A stretch of 64,000 bases of DNA from Coptis chinensis. Its lineage: Eukaryota; Streptophyta; Magnoliopsida; Ranunculales; Ranunculaceae. Position numbers and translations under genes: made by a program. This document shows positions 22,136 through 33,356 of the stretch, one piece after another. Under the pieces are notes generated by a model. It saw only the letters and a list, made by a program, of their open reading frames with translations, was not told where the DNA came from and did not search any database. Every line of letters starts with the position of its first letter. The stretch's first letter is position 1. The stretch lies in contig CM027381.1 of the NCBI GenBank assembly GCA_015680905.1, positions 64,097,501-64,161,500 on the forward strand. Direction: 5' to 3'.

Positions 22136-25100
22136 ATGGCAATTCAACTTCGATGTGGATATCACCATCATCAGCATCATTACCACAAGCCATTACTCAC
22201 ATCTTCTTTTTCATCAAAGATATCTTTCTCCACTTCTTTAACCAATAAACAAAGAGTCACACCAAGGAATGTGTATGCACTACTATTCATCAACCCAACC
22301 ACACACAGAAGCAGCACCAACAATCGTAAAACAACGTTGGTGAATGCATCAAGTAACACAGTTTCGCCATTTTGGGATGAATCTTGGAAACCTGATGAAA
22401 AAACACCAGCTCCTTCTCTCAGCGACATCTTCTGGCCTTCTGCAGGCATCTCTCTGTCTTTGTCTCATTATTTCTTTATTAGCATGTGAAACGACGAGAA
22501 TGACCTTGTAAATTGTAATGAGTGTAATGTTTCTTCTATATAGGAGCATTTGTGGCGATGGCATCATTGGGAAAGATGGACCAAATGTTGGCACCAAAAG
22601 GAATTTCAATGTCCATTGCACCCTTGGGAGCTGTTTGTGCCGTACTGTTCGCTACTCCTTCCTCCCCTGCTGCTCGGGTACATCCTCTTCCATTCACCTT
22701 TATAGTTCTCCTTTTAGGCCCATTGTATTTGTTAGTTTGTTGAGCCCACAATCTTGGATTCATTGTGTTTTCTTCTTATTGGGCTTTTTCCAAAATTCAT
22801 GTCAATAAGAGGTCCCTAATATGGTGTTCTAGTGTTGTTAGTGAAGCGAGACTAGTGTGTAGCGTCTAATCAATCTAACATAATAGAAGAGACTGATCTC
22901 GAGGTATTCTATTATTAAGTGGGGTGGTTTTTAGAGTTTAAGCAGGAAACAAATCCTATTTATAATCCAAATCTTATGATAGCTGGGTTTTCAGAACCCA
23001 CTCTCCACTATCGAGACAAATTGAAATCTCCTTATTTGCTCAATTTATAAACACCTCTCACAAAAATGAGAACCACCCCTCATTATTAATAATTTAGAAG
23101 AACCCCCTAATGTCACTTAAATTATTTAATTATTCTCCATTTCCCTCCCGTAATTTAGAACAAGGCCTCTTTTATTAAGAATTTAGAAAAAAACTTTCTA
23201 ATGTCACTTAGGAAAAAAAAAAGCTAGGTGCCTAGCACGGTTTGCATACTTGTCAATCTAACATAATCTACTATCTATATACTAAAGCAGAGACCTCTAA
23301 TAGAGAATTTTCTCTCTCCTATGTGGCACTCTAATATGAAAGACAGTCTTTTCTAATAGCCTATAATCCTACGTATATAGAATCTCTTTGGAGATTTTGA
23401 GTGTATTTCTAATTTTTATATTTAGAGAGTTTGATTGTATTTCCAATTCTTATATATTTGATCAAATAAAAAAAATTGTTAAAAAATAGGTGATTTGTAA
23501 AAGGTAATTTCTTATTACGAATAAAACACTTTTAGTGTTCAAATTCTTATATATTTGATCAAATAAAAACAATTACTAAAAATTAGGTGATTTGTAGAAA
23601 CTAATTCCGTATTACAAATCATACAATTTTAGTGTATATGATTAAACACCGACTTATTTTGAATATATCCTTAACACGGCCTCAAAACATAGTTAAAAAT
23701 AATTATACAAAAAATAACATCACAAAATATATAATAGAAAATGAAAAAAAAATAAATAAATAAATAACGGCAAAGCAATAATGACAAATATTTTAAAAAA
23801 CATATAATACTAAATGAAACTAACATAAAAAAACAATTAATAAGGAACCGAAAACTGGATATAAATGCATCGAACTAACCTCAAATAATATTTAACGGGA
23901 AATAAAAAACTGGATGCAAATGCAAACATTAAACTAATCTTAAAAAGTAATTAATAAAAAATTAGAATATGGATACAACTGCATTAAACTAACCTCAAAT
24001 AATAATTAACGGAAAATCAAAATTTCGATGCAAATATATCAAACTAACATAAAAAAATAATTGTCGAAAAATCGGAAACTAGATGCAAATGCATTGAGCT
24101 AACCCTCAAAGATTAAATTAACTGGAAATCGAAAACTTGATGCAACTGCATTGAACTAACCTCAAAGAAAAATTATTTATAAATTGGAAACACGATGCAA
24201 ATGCGTATAACTAATCTTAAAAAATAATTAACGGAAAATCGGAAACCGGATGCAACTGCACTGACTAATCTCAAAAAATAAAATGGATGCAAATGCATTT
24301 AATTAATCTCAAGAAATAATTAACGGGAAATCGAAAACTGGATGCAAATTCATTGAACTAACCTCAAACAATAATTAACAGGAAATCGGAAACTAGATGC
24401 AAAATGCAACTTTATCAAATAATAAACGAAATCGAAACCTGGATGCAAATACATTAAACTAATCTCACGTAATAATTAATGGAAATTAGAACCCCGGATG
24501 CAAATGCATTAAACCGACCTCGAAAGAACAATTAATGTGAAATTGGAAATTGGATGCAAATGTATTGAACTAATCGAAAAGAATAATTAACGAGAAATTA
24601 GAAACTGCATATAACTGCATTGAACTGATCTAAAAAAATAAATAACGGGAATTCAAAATTGGATACAACTGCATTGAACTAACCTCAAAATATAACTAAC
24701 AAAAATCAGAAACTGGATGCAAATGCATTAAACTAATCTCAAAACATAGTTGGGTTATATGTTGTGGGAATGTCTCGATAAGTATAGTTTTGCATTTAAA
24801 ATGGTGTTTATCTTATCTCTTTCCGTATGATTGGGAACTCCTTGCTATTAAGTAGCTTCAATATATATATGAACTTCACCTTATTAGGCAATCTCACAAA
24901 ACTTCAATCAAACATCTATTATTAAACAACAAAATGAAGTTGAAGGGTTTTATCAAAGGTAAGTTCTTTTTTTCTAATGGAGAGTGAGGTTTTCACGTTA
25001 TAAGAAATTTGGTTGAGTGATCAATATAATATTAATATATAATAGTTACAAGATATTTGCAAATATTTTTCGAGAATAATTAATATAACAACACCCGTTA

Positions 25101-28100
25101 AATAGATAATCTTTGAAGATTTCACATAGTGAGTCATGCATAATTTAAAGAATAATTAATGGGAAATCGGGAACTGGATAATCTTCAATGATCCCACATA
25201 TAGTAAATCAAGCATAATTTACTTTTTATGTCATGTTTGCAAGGACACTACAGATGGATCAGTAGACGTTGGTATTACACACCACAATGGATAATTAAAA
25301 TCGGAAATTGGATTAAAATACATAACTGAGCTCAAAGAGTAATTAACGGGAAATCGGAAACTTTATGCAAATGCAATAAACTAAACTCAAAAAAAGTAAT
25401 TAACTAGAAATCGAAACTCGGGTGCAATTGCATTAAACTAACGTCAGATGATAACTAACGGGAAATTAGAAATTGGATGCAAATCCTTGAAAAATATTTA
25501 ACGAGAAATAGGAAACGGTATGCAAATACATCAAACAAACCTCAGATAATAATTAATGGGAAACCGGAAACTGGATGCAAATGTATTGAACTAAACTAAA
25601 AAAAATAATTAACATAAAATCAAAAATCGAATCTGTTGCATTGATCAACTAACCTCGTAGAATAATTGGTGGGAAATCGAAACTAAATGCAAATACATTG
25701 AAATAATCTCGAAAGAATAATTAACTGAAAATAAGAAACCGATATAGTTGCATCGAATTAACCTCAAAGCATAAATAATCAAAAACTAGATGCATGTATT
25801 GAACTAACCTTAAAGAGTTATTAACGGAAATCGAAACTGGATCCGGATCTGAATGAACTAATCTCAAAGACTAATTAGCGAAACATTGAAAAATTGATGA
25901 AACTACGACCAACTAACCTAAATGAATAATTAACGGAAAATTATAAATTTGATGTAAATCGCATTGAACTAACCTCAAAAAATAATTAACGGAAATCTAA
26001 GCTTGATGCAAATGCATTGAACTAATCTCAAAGAACAATTAACATAAAATTGGAAATTGGATGCAATTGCATTGAACTAACCTCGAAAGAATAATTAACG
26101 GAATACCAAAAAACCGGATACAACCGCATTAAACTAAAATCGAGATTAACTAACGAAAATCGAAATTTGATGCAAATACATTGAAATAATTTCAAAAAAT
26201 AGTTAACTGAAATCTAAGTCGGGATGTAATCAGATCACATCGATCTCAAAAGCATAAATGTCTACTTTTTAGCCTTCACATGAGTAATTCACGAGTAATT
26301 AGGAACGCGAAAACAAAAGTGAGTTTATAAAAATAGACTCTTACATGTATGCAAATTGTATAGAAATTGTAAACTATCGAACTAACCTAGAAAAAACAAT
26401 TAACGGAAAATTAGAAACCGAATGTAGATGTATTAAACTAACCTCAAAGAGTAATTAACGGAGAACTAATCTCAAATACTAATTAACAAAACATGGAAAA
26501 ACTGGATGCAATCTTGAATTAATCTTAATGAATAACTAACGGGAAATCATAAAGTGGATGCAATTGCATTGAACTAACCTCAAATAATAATGAACAGGAA
26601 ATTGGAAACTTGATGCAACTGCATTGAACTAACCTCAAAGAATAATTAATGAAAATTTGGAAACCGAATGCAACGTCTACATTAAACTAACTTCAAAGAA
26701 TAATTAATGGAAAATCGAAAACTAAATGCAAATGCATTGAACTAATAACCCTAAAACATATTTGTATTATATGTAGGGGGAATAAATGTCTCGACAAATA
26801 TAGTTTTGCATTTTAAGTAGTGTTTATCATAATTCTTTTATTGTGATTAGGAATGCCTTGCTATTCAAGTAGCTTCAATATTATCTTCGACACATTGGAC
26901 ATTTTCACAAAACTTCAATCAAACTTCTATTGTTAAACCTAACAATAAAAAGAAGTCGATGAGTTTTATGAATGTTTGATGATTCCTTTTTATAGAGAGT
27001 GGTGCAAGAAATTTAAATGAGTAATTAATATAATTTTCATATCTCATAGCTATACATAGTTGCTAATATTTTTTAGAATAATTTAATATAACGGCACCTG
27101 TTTGTAGGACACGTTTATGTGATAAATCTTTTCAAGTGAGAGTAGTGTATTATTTGAGGATATGGAAACAATCAATCTGTTTTAGTGATTTGTACACATT
27201 AGTACGTATGCTGAGCGGTGATGATTTACCGCTGAATCACCATAAATCTAATAAAACTATTATACAAGCTAGATCGAGTTTAAAATAATTACATTTGAAA
27301 ATTACGGATTAATATCCTAAACAACAAAGTGAATAGGCTATCTCAATTTGATCCCTTAGTTTCCAAGTACTTATACACCATAATCGCTGCTCATTAACGT
27401 ATTTCGGTTTATTTTCAATAAAAATATATTCTGATTCGAAAATTTGCCACTAAATCACCATAAATCTAAGAAAACTATTATACAAGCTAGATCGAGTTTA
27501 AGATAATTCTATTTGAAAATTATGGATTAATATCCTAAACCACAAAGTGAAGAGACAATCTCAATTTGATCTCTTAATTTCAAAGTACTTATGCACCATA
27601 ATCGCTGCTCATTAACGTATTTCGGTTTATTTTCAATAAAAATATATTCTGATTTGAAAATTTGTGTGAGACATTTTGTAAAGCCTTTTCAGCATACAAA
27701 ATATTTAATAGATTTCGGGCGTATGCCCGGGTCCAAAATCTAGTAGAAGAGACTGATCTCAAGGTATTCTATTGTTAAGTGGTGGTTCAGATTTAATATT
27801 AGAAAAGGTAATTTGTGACTGAAATCAAATATATTGCGTCGAGATATGTGTTCTAACAAAGTCTTTAGAGTTTAAGTAGGAAACAAATCCTATTTATGAT
27901 CCAAATAACCGAATTATTAGAAAACAGTGCAACTAATAACCGAATTATTAGGAATTTATAATTCTTTACATGTCACATACCTTACTTGAACGGACCACAA
28001 GATTTAGCATGAAATGCATGTATATTGCTTTTACTTTAGTAATTGAATGAAACTAAAGCCTCAAAGTAATAGTGACGAAGTCACGGGTAATTTATAGTAG

Positions 28101-30074
28101 GATACATTATAGATCATTTGATTCTATTTATCAGTATGGTTTGGTTACACAAATTTCTATTTCATGTTACACAAATTTCTCAACCATTATTTCTGTTTGT
28201 TTTAAAAATAATGTCAAACTTTCTATGATTCTTGAGTGACAGTTCCTAGTGTTCATGTCTATTCTACAGCAAAATATTGTGATACGCAATCCCTTATAAG
28301 GTCCATCATTGTCATACTCACTAGTCACTACAGTGCCTGATCAATGTTCATATGTCATAACTTAACCTGTGATAACTGAACACTATAAATTAATGGTTTC
28401 TTTCACATAGACTTGGACACAAGTCCAGTAGCTGTATGTGCTAGACAATATGTATTGAATTCACTGATAAATTTGATAACAACTTTTTTTCCTAAACGAT
28501 ATCAGGGCAACTCCAGTGGCTCTCTGTTTATTGCTAGACCTTCCCGACCTCCTTACATTTGGTCAGCTAACTAGCTAAACGAGTATTATCGTTTTGGTGT
28601 GGTTCAAATAAGATCTGTCATAGTAACAACTCACACAAACTTTACCAACTAAGCTAGTTAGAACCGGCCATTTACATCAGTACTATTGCCCCACCCCTAC
28701 CCCCCAATTCGTCCCTGTCTCCACACATGGAAGGAGAGCTAGTAACGGTTGAACACATATGAAAGGGCCAATTCTCATATCCTTGCGGAATGATCTGCAG
28801 TAGTATAATACAATACCAGTACCTTATGCCTTCATCCTGTTACAGAAGTACAACACGTTCGTGGCTCAGATTGGTTGTGCGGCAATTGGAGTTCTGGCTT
28901 TCTCACTTTTGGGTCCAGGGTGGTTAGCTAGGAGCAGTGCTCTGGCTGTGTCCATAGCTTTCATGCTATACACTCGTTCCACACATCCACCAGGTCTGAC
29001 TAACTTACTAGTTTCTTTTAAGTTCCCACTGCAATAGCTTCATTTGAAGGGTAGTATATATTCATATTGCATCCTCATAATGCTGTTAATTTATGTCTCC
29101 TTGCTATGCAGCTGCAAGCTTGCCAATATTGTTCATAGACGGGGCTAAGTTGCATCACTTGAATTTTTGGTATGCATTCTTCCCTGGTGCAACAGGATGC
29201 ATACTTGTCTGCTTGATTGTAAGTGCTTGTTACCAATCTCTCTTTTTTGTCCTACTTAATTACATTTGTAACACAAAAAAATTGATTGACCAGCTATATT
29301 ATGAGGGTTGGTAGATTGTGATAGTCTGGTTATGTTTTTTCATTAGAACGCAATGCTTGCTACAGTGCGACAGATTTCCCGAGCAAGTTTTTAGGAACTA
29401 TGTTAAAGTGTATGGATGCTTCAGTTAAATGGTTTCTACACTTTCATGCTCTTAGTCAGAAGAAGACTATAAGTCCTTCTGCCAAGAAACAATCATACCC
29501 ATGAAAAAACTATTCCAGCCCAGACTTTGGTAGGCATTTTTTTTTTTTGATTGGCAAGCCTGTTTTAAATGAGATTACCTCTTTGATGCTGGTGGGTTCA
29601 AGCTCCAGACCTCTAGTATCATCACCCAAAGGTTTTACCGACTTTGCTAGCAAGCACCAATCACAGAAATCTTAAAATGTTAGTTTATAATGAAGGCTAC
29701 AGGCGTTGTGGACCAATATATCTTATATTTGGATTTCTGTCCAACTTTAACATGTATGGAATGTGTTCTGGTCTTCAAAACTTCTGAATTAGAATCCTAA
29801 CAATATTGGCATAAGAATTTGACTTTGAACGTGATAATAACGGTGTATAGGTACTTTCCATTATTTCTTGTGTATAATTTGGAATGAGACAATTTGAGAT
29901 TAATGTAATTTATGTGCTGTTAGTCCTTTCTTTAGGGAGATTGTTTTACATGTTACTTAAGGTGGATGTGTTTCTTTAGTTGCAATGTTAATCAATGAAT
30001 CTGCTTCTCTTTATCTCTTCTTTCAATTGCAGCAACAGGTGGTGTGTTACATGAAAGACAACTATAAATTCTGA
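22136..30074 (+). CDS. HPP family plastid membrane protein (NITR2-like), five exons
   Basis: Joined exons 22136-22445, 22544-22677, 28846-28993, 29112-29218 and 30033-30074 give 741 nt, 246 residues plus TGA, without interruption. Residues 1 to about 70 are Ser/Thr/His-rich with few acids and look like a plastid transit peptide. The HPP domain follows: IFWPSAGAFVAMASLGKMDQ, LAPKGISMSIAPLGAVCAVL, KYNTFVAQIGCAAIGVLAFS, then TRSTHPPAASLPILFIDGAK containing the family's HPP motif, and LNFWYAFFPGATGCILVCLI, ending in a short KDNYKF tail. Hydrophobic segments suggest about four membrane spans. Plant members of this family (Arabidopsis NITR2 proteins) have been linked to nitrite uptake into chloroplasts; that role here is by homology. 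Start chosen at ATG 22136 (context AAACCATGG). Exon phases agree at all four junctions. Intron 1 starts with GC. Intron 2 is 6168 bp and holds a Helitron. Confidence 0.93.
22446..22543 (+). other. GC-AG intron 1 of HPP gene
   Basis: Exon 1 ends TCTGCAG and the intron begins GCATCT. The acceptor is TATAG at 22543. This 98-nt intron joins WPSAG to AFVAM, the unbroken family sequence. No GT donor nearby preserves that junction without adding residues. Confidence 0.75.
22866..22980 (+). repeat. Intronic duplication, intact copy of the Helitron target
   Basis: CAATCTAACATAATAGAAGA at 22871-22890 is the uninterrupted form of the site that flanks the Helitron at 23254-23266 and 27744 onward. Downstream similarity continues to about 22975 against 27905, with about 90 bp absent here. 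Confidence 0.85.
23800..24745 (+). repeat. Helitron 1 minisatellite array A (unit about 57 bp)
   Basis: Degenerate repeats of a GGAAATCGGAAACTGGATGC / AAATGCATTGAACTAACCTC / AAAGAATAATTAAC type unit, about 16 copies with variable length. Confidence 0.9.
24750..25000 (+). promoter_or_regulatory. Promoter-like module with ATG and splice donor
   Basis: A TATA-like run (TTCAATATATATATGAAC near 24850) is followed about 60 bp later by an ATG at 24934, an 8-codon frame (MKLKGFIK) and a GTAAG donor at 24959. The equivalent place in Helitron 2 (ATG at 56265, MKFKDFIK, GTGAG donor) is preserved. Degenerate second copies occur at about 26860-26990 and 58090-58220. It looks like the start of a captured gene. 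Confidence 0.45.
25270..26755 (+). repeat. Helitron 1 minisatellite array B (unit about 57 bp)
   Basis: Same unit family as array A, about 25 degenerate copies. It ends at CCTAAAACATATTTG, the beginning of the second promoter-like module. Confidence 0.9.
27091..27120 (+). other. Relic internal Helitron terminator in Helitron 1
   Basis: ACGGCACCTGTTTGTAGGAC plus ten bases aligns with the functional 3' hairpin of Helitron 2 (ACGACACCCGTTCATAGGAC...), but the stem is mutated and CTAG is missing. Sequence continues 623 bp to a new terminator. Confidence 0.7.
27230..27665 (+). repeat. 218-bp tandem duplication in the Helitron 1 3' extension
   Basis: GAATCACCATAAATCTAATA... through AAAATATATTCTGATT occurs twice, about 218 bp apart. 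Confidence 0.85.
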
Positions 30075-30344
30075 TAATTGGATTCATGACGTAGTCTTCC
30101 CTTATACATGTACCTATTAGGCGGTCTATACACCTAATACTCACAACGACAAGGATACACTGGTGCAGAGGAGATATGCAGGAAGGATTTCCTAACGATG
30201 CTGGAACTACACTCTAACATGAATTAGGCAGATACCGTGTTTGACAGTGTTATTACTTTCTTACGTATCTGATTGCCTTGTTAATACAACTACTAGTGTT
30301 TAGTTGTGTTGATTCATCAATAATTACTGTGGAAGATTATCATT

Positions 30345-30350
30345 AATAAA
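30345..30350 (+). terminator. Candidate polyadenylation signal of HPP gene
   Basis: AATAAA 271 nt after the stop codon, in a T-rich context. The only strong match in the 3' flank. Confidence 0.45.
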
Positions 30351-30914
30351 ATGTTTGCTTAAGAGCATCTTGAATGGCGCCTTTCTGGGCTCATTAACCC
30401 TCTGTTGGTGACCCTATGGTGAGTGCGATGATGACTTAACTAGCCGGCCCTGCGACTCGTGTATACCTATCATACTAATGGTAGGTGAGTATTTAAGGAG
30501 AGCCAGTGCAGATCCGCCTTATTTGAAGGCCCCTAATTATTGAGCACATATGGAAGGGAGAGACCATTGAAAATGGTTATGATAAACTTTATTACATAAT
30601 TACTTGATATTCTATTTCTCATGTCCTGAACAATTTACTAAGCCACTGGTGACGGTCCATTGTCCTGAAGAACAATTTACTGGAAACACAGTGCTAGTGA
30701 TTCTCTTAAATTTTAAGAGAGGCGCTCTTTGGATTAAAGATTAAGACAGAACGAAATTGAAACATCTATTTCCTTAAAAAGAAACTCAAGGAGTCGAGGC
30801 ATACAAGTCTCCATCAAGGGTGCATTTTCTTTTTTCAATTACACAACATATGCAACAAAACTGACTTAAACTCTTGCTATTCAAAGACGCAGACGGAATA
30901 GAATGACAAATTAA
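30351..30914. other. Intergenic, nothing recognised
   Basis: No frame, repeat or motif identified. Confidence 0.4.
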
Positions 30915-32718
30915 TGTTAAATTCCGTATTAATGGTGATGTTAGGAGAGTTGTGATATTGATATATTGAGAGAAACCAAGAAGAAGAACAATAGAGATTA
31001 ATAAAAATTGATTGATTGATTGATTAAGGTTAGAGTTCAGAGAGTTGAGTTTTCTCTACCCAAAGTTACATATTTATACTACCCTACCTTGAGTGTGAAG
31101 TAAACCAAAACATGATAATAGAAACTATTAGATATGGATGTCCATACTTATAGAAACGTAGGACTTTACATATAGGACATAGTCTAATACTCCCCCTCAA
31201 GCTGTAATACAGCAAACTATGCAAATTACAACTTGAATAGCAGAAAGAGAAGATAAGAATACAACTCTCCCTTTCGCATATACCTGCCTTTAGTTGAAGA
31301 ACTCGAACAACTGTTGAGACGAGACGTTCTGGAAAGTGAAACTGTCGGTGTAGACAATGGCCTAACCTGAAAACTGAAGTTGTACCACAGGCACAAACTG
31401 GAAACAGAACACCTATGTGATGACTGCATCCTGAGAGATGAATCTGAATAGTGCACTGATGATGTGACTGCAACCTGAGAGATGAATCTGAATAGGGCAA
31501 TGATGATGTGACTGCAACTTGAGAAATGAATAGAAAGCTCGTGCTTTTCAGCCAAAGAGCTCAACAAGAAATAAATGAAACACCTGAGTACTTGGCACCA
31601 CTGTGGCATAAAAGGAATCAAAACCTGAAAAGCTAAACCATCAATAAGAAGGCTAAAACATAAAGCCGGTGAAACACCATAGATTTTAGAACCATGACAT
31701 GAAAGGGAGTCAAACCCTTATAAAGGAAACAACTTATCAACCAACCAATAATCAAGAATTCTACCAAATCATATTAGTTGAGACGAGGAGAAACTGCTGA
31801 AGAATATGGAAAACTGAACCTGAGATATAGAGACGATTAGCCCAGAGCGTGTGCGCGCCTAGCAGAAGGCTGAAACCGAGCACATGCATGCCTTCCACTA
31901 GACGAACTTTGAATACTAAAGAAGGCGTGTGCGCTTGTACTAAGACAATCTTGAGCGCATGCGCGCCTTGATCAATACGGAGACAGAGAGATTACTTGGC
32001 TTTCGAACCATGGAGAATAACGAGACAGAGAGATTGCGGAACCTTGAATACTGACTTCAAACCATGGAGGATAATGAGATGAGAGATTGTGAAATCTTGA
32101 AAAGTGCCTTGAACATGACAATGAACGATGATCGGTGAACAAGCGATTATTATAAGCGATTACAATGAACAAGATGCGATGAATGGGGCGATGAAACGAT
32201 CTTGGTGAACAATACGATGAACAATACCGGTGAACATGAACGATGAACAGTAAATCCATCCAGAGAAAGATTGAAACTTGAATCGAGATAGAAAAAATTC
32301 TTTTTGTGAGAAAGATTGAAACTTGAATTGAATACTGAAAATTGAAAAAAAAAAATGATTTTGATTTTGATTGTTGATTTTGAGAGATTCCTCTCCTAGC
32401 ATACCACTAAACTTTGATTTGATTTGAACCTGACGCTCTAATACCATCATAAATTCCATGTTAGTGGTGATGCTAGGAGAGTTGTGATATTGATATATTG
32501 AGAGAAACCAAGAAGAAGAACAATGGAGATGAATAGAGATTGATTGATTGATTAATTGATTAGGGTTAGAGTTCAGAGAGTTGAGTTTTTTCTACCCAGA
32601 GTTACATATTTATACTAACCTACCTTGGGTGTGAAGTAACCTAAAACATAAGAATAGAACTACTAGATATGGATGTCCACACTTATAGAAACGTGGGACT
32701 TTACATATAGGAAATCTA
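30915..32718 (-). mobile_element. Non-autonomous Copia-like LTR element (family N, copy 1)
   Basis: The two LTRs are 30915-31189 and 32447-about 32718, in direct orientation. Next to the left LTR is a polypurine tract (minus strand GCTTGAGGGGGAG, 31190-31202). Next to the right LTR is a primer-binding site (minus strand TGGTATTAGAGCG, 32434-32446), complementary to initiator tRNA-Met as in Copia elements. The order makes it a minus-strand element. The 1.24-kb interior has no gag or pol, only short tandem segments, so it depends on proteins from elsewhere. The right LTR is cut where the 32.7-kb tandem array begins. Confidence 0.85.
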
Positions 32719-32721
32719 TAA

Positions 32722-33345
32722 TACAAAAAAGCTCAGTTTTTAAGCAGAGTTGTAAGGGCTTAAGTGGTGGTCCTGATTTCCTCAGGATTTGTGCTAATAA
32801 TACTTTGAGAGTCCTATTTAGTACTACTAAAAACAACAAAAGCAGTCTTTCCAGATTGAAACTCTTCCTACCCAAAAACTTTAAGAGCCCTATTTTAGTA
32901 CTACTAAAAACAACCAAAGCAGTCCTTCCGGATTGAAACTCTTCCTACCTAAAAAGAAAAGCTAAATTAAACCCAACAAAAAAGGCTTTTACGAGTAAAC
33001 ATTTTATTTCCTTCTCTAAATATTTGACTGCTTATTAAGCAAAGTTATAAGGGCTTAAGTGGTGGTCCTAATTTCCTCGGGATTTGTGCTAAAAAAAAAT
33101 ACTTTAAGAGTCCAATTTAGTACTACTAAAAACAACCAAAGCAGTCCTTCCGGATTGAAACTCTTCCTACCCAAATACTTTAAGAGTCCTATTTAGTACT
33201 ACTAAAAACAACCAAAGCAGTTCTTCCGAATTGAAACTCTTCCTACCCAAAAAGGAAAGCTAAATTAAACCCAACAAAAAAGGCTTTTACGAGTAAACAT
33301 TTTATTTCCTTCTCTAAATATTCGACTGCTTACAAAGAAATTTGA
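32722..33345 (+). repeat. Complex tandem array, block 1 (295/about 310-bp units)
   Basis: Units begin with TAAGCAAAGTTATAAGGGCT (32741 variant and 33036). Each unit contains a 76-bp subrepeat in two copies (TACTTTAAGAGTCCTATTTAG...). It is followed by a flank block (33357 on) that is also present after block 2. Confidence 0.9.
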
Positions 33346-33356
33346 TTCGATCTATT

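Larger units (their letters stand above)
23267..27743 (+). mobile_element. Helitron 1 (4477 bp) in HPP intron 2
   Basis: 5' end TCTACTATCTATATACTAAA at 23267, preceded by host A. The 3' end has the hairpin CGGGC-GTAT-GCCCG (27719-27731 region) followed by GGTCCAAAATCTAG ending at 27743 and host T. The uninterrupted duplicate at 22871-22890 proves the junction. No Rep-helicase is encoded. The interior consists of two arrays of a degenerate unit of about 57 bp and two copies of a promoter-like module. From about 23690 to 27110 it is homologous to Helitron 2; the last 620 bp and the terminator are different. Confidence 0.9.
22678..28845 (+). other. Intron 2 of HPP gene (6168 bp, Helitron-bearing)
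   Basis: It begins GTACAT after AAR and ends TTACAG before KYN. It contains a local duplication (22871-22980 and 27744-27905) and, in the second copy, the Helitron 23267-27743. The remainder is non-coding. Confidence 0.85.

Noticed and set aside
22180-22763. Minus-strand frames opposite the HPP exons
   Set aside because: Shadow frames of the real + strand exons.
23800-26755. Regularly spaced repeats reminiscent of a CRISPR array
   Set aside because: Units are degenerate along their full length with no constant repeat/variable spacer pattern, and the context is a plant Helitron.
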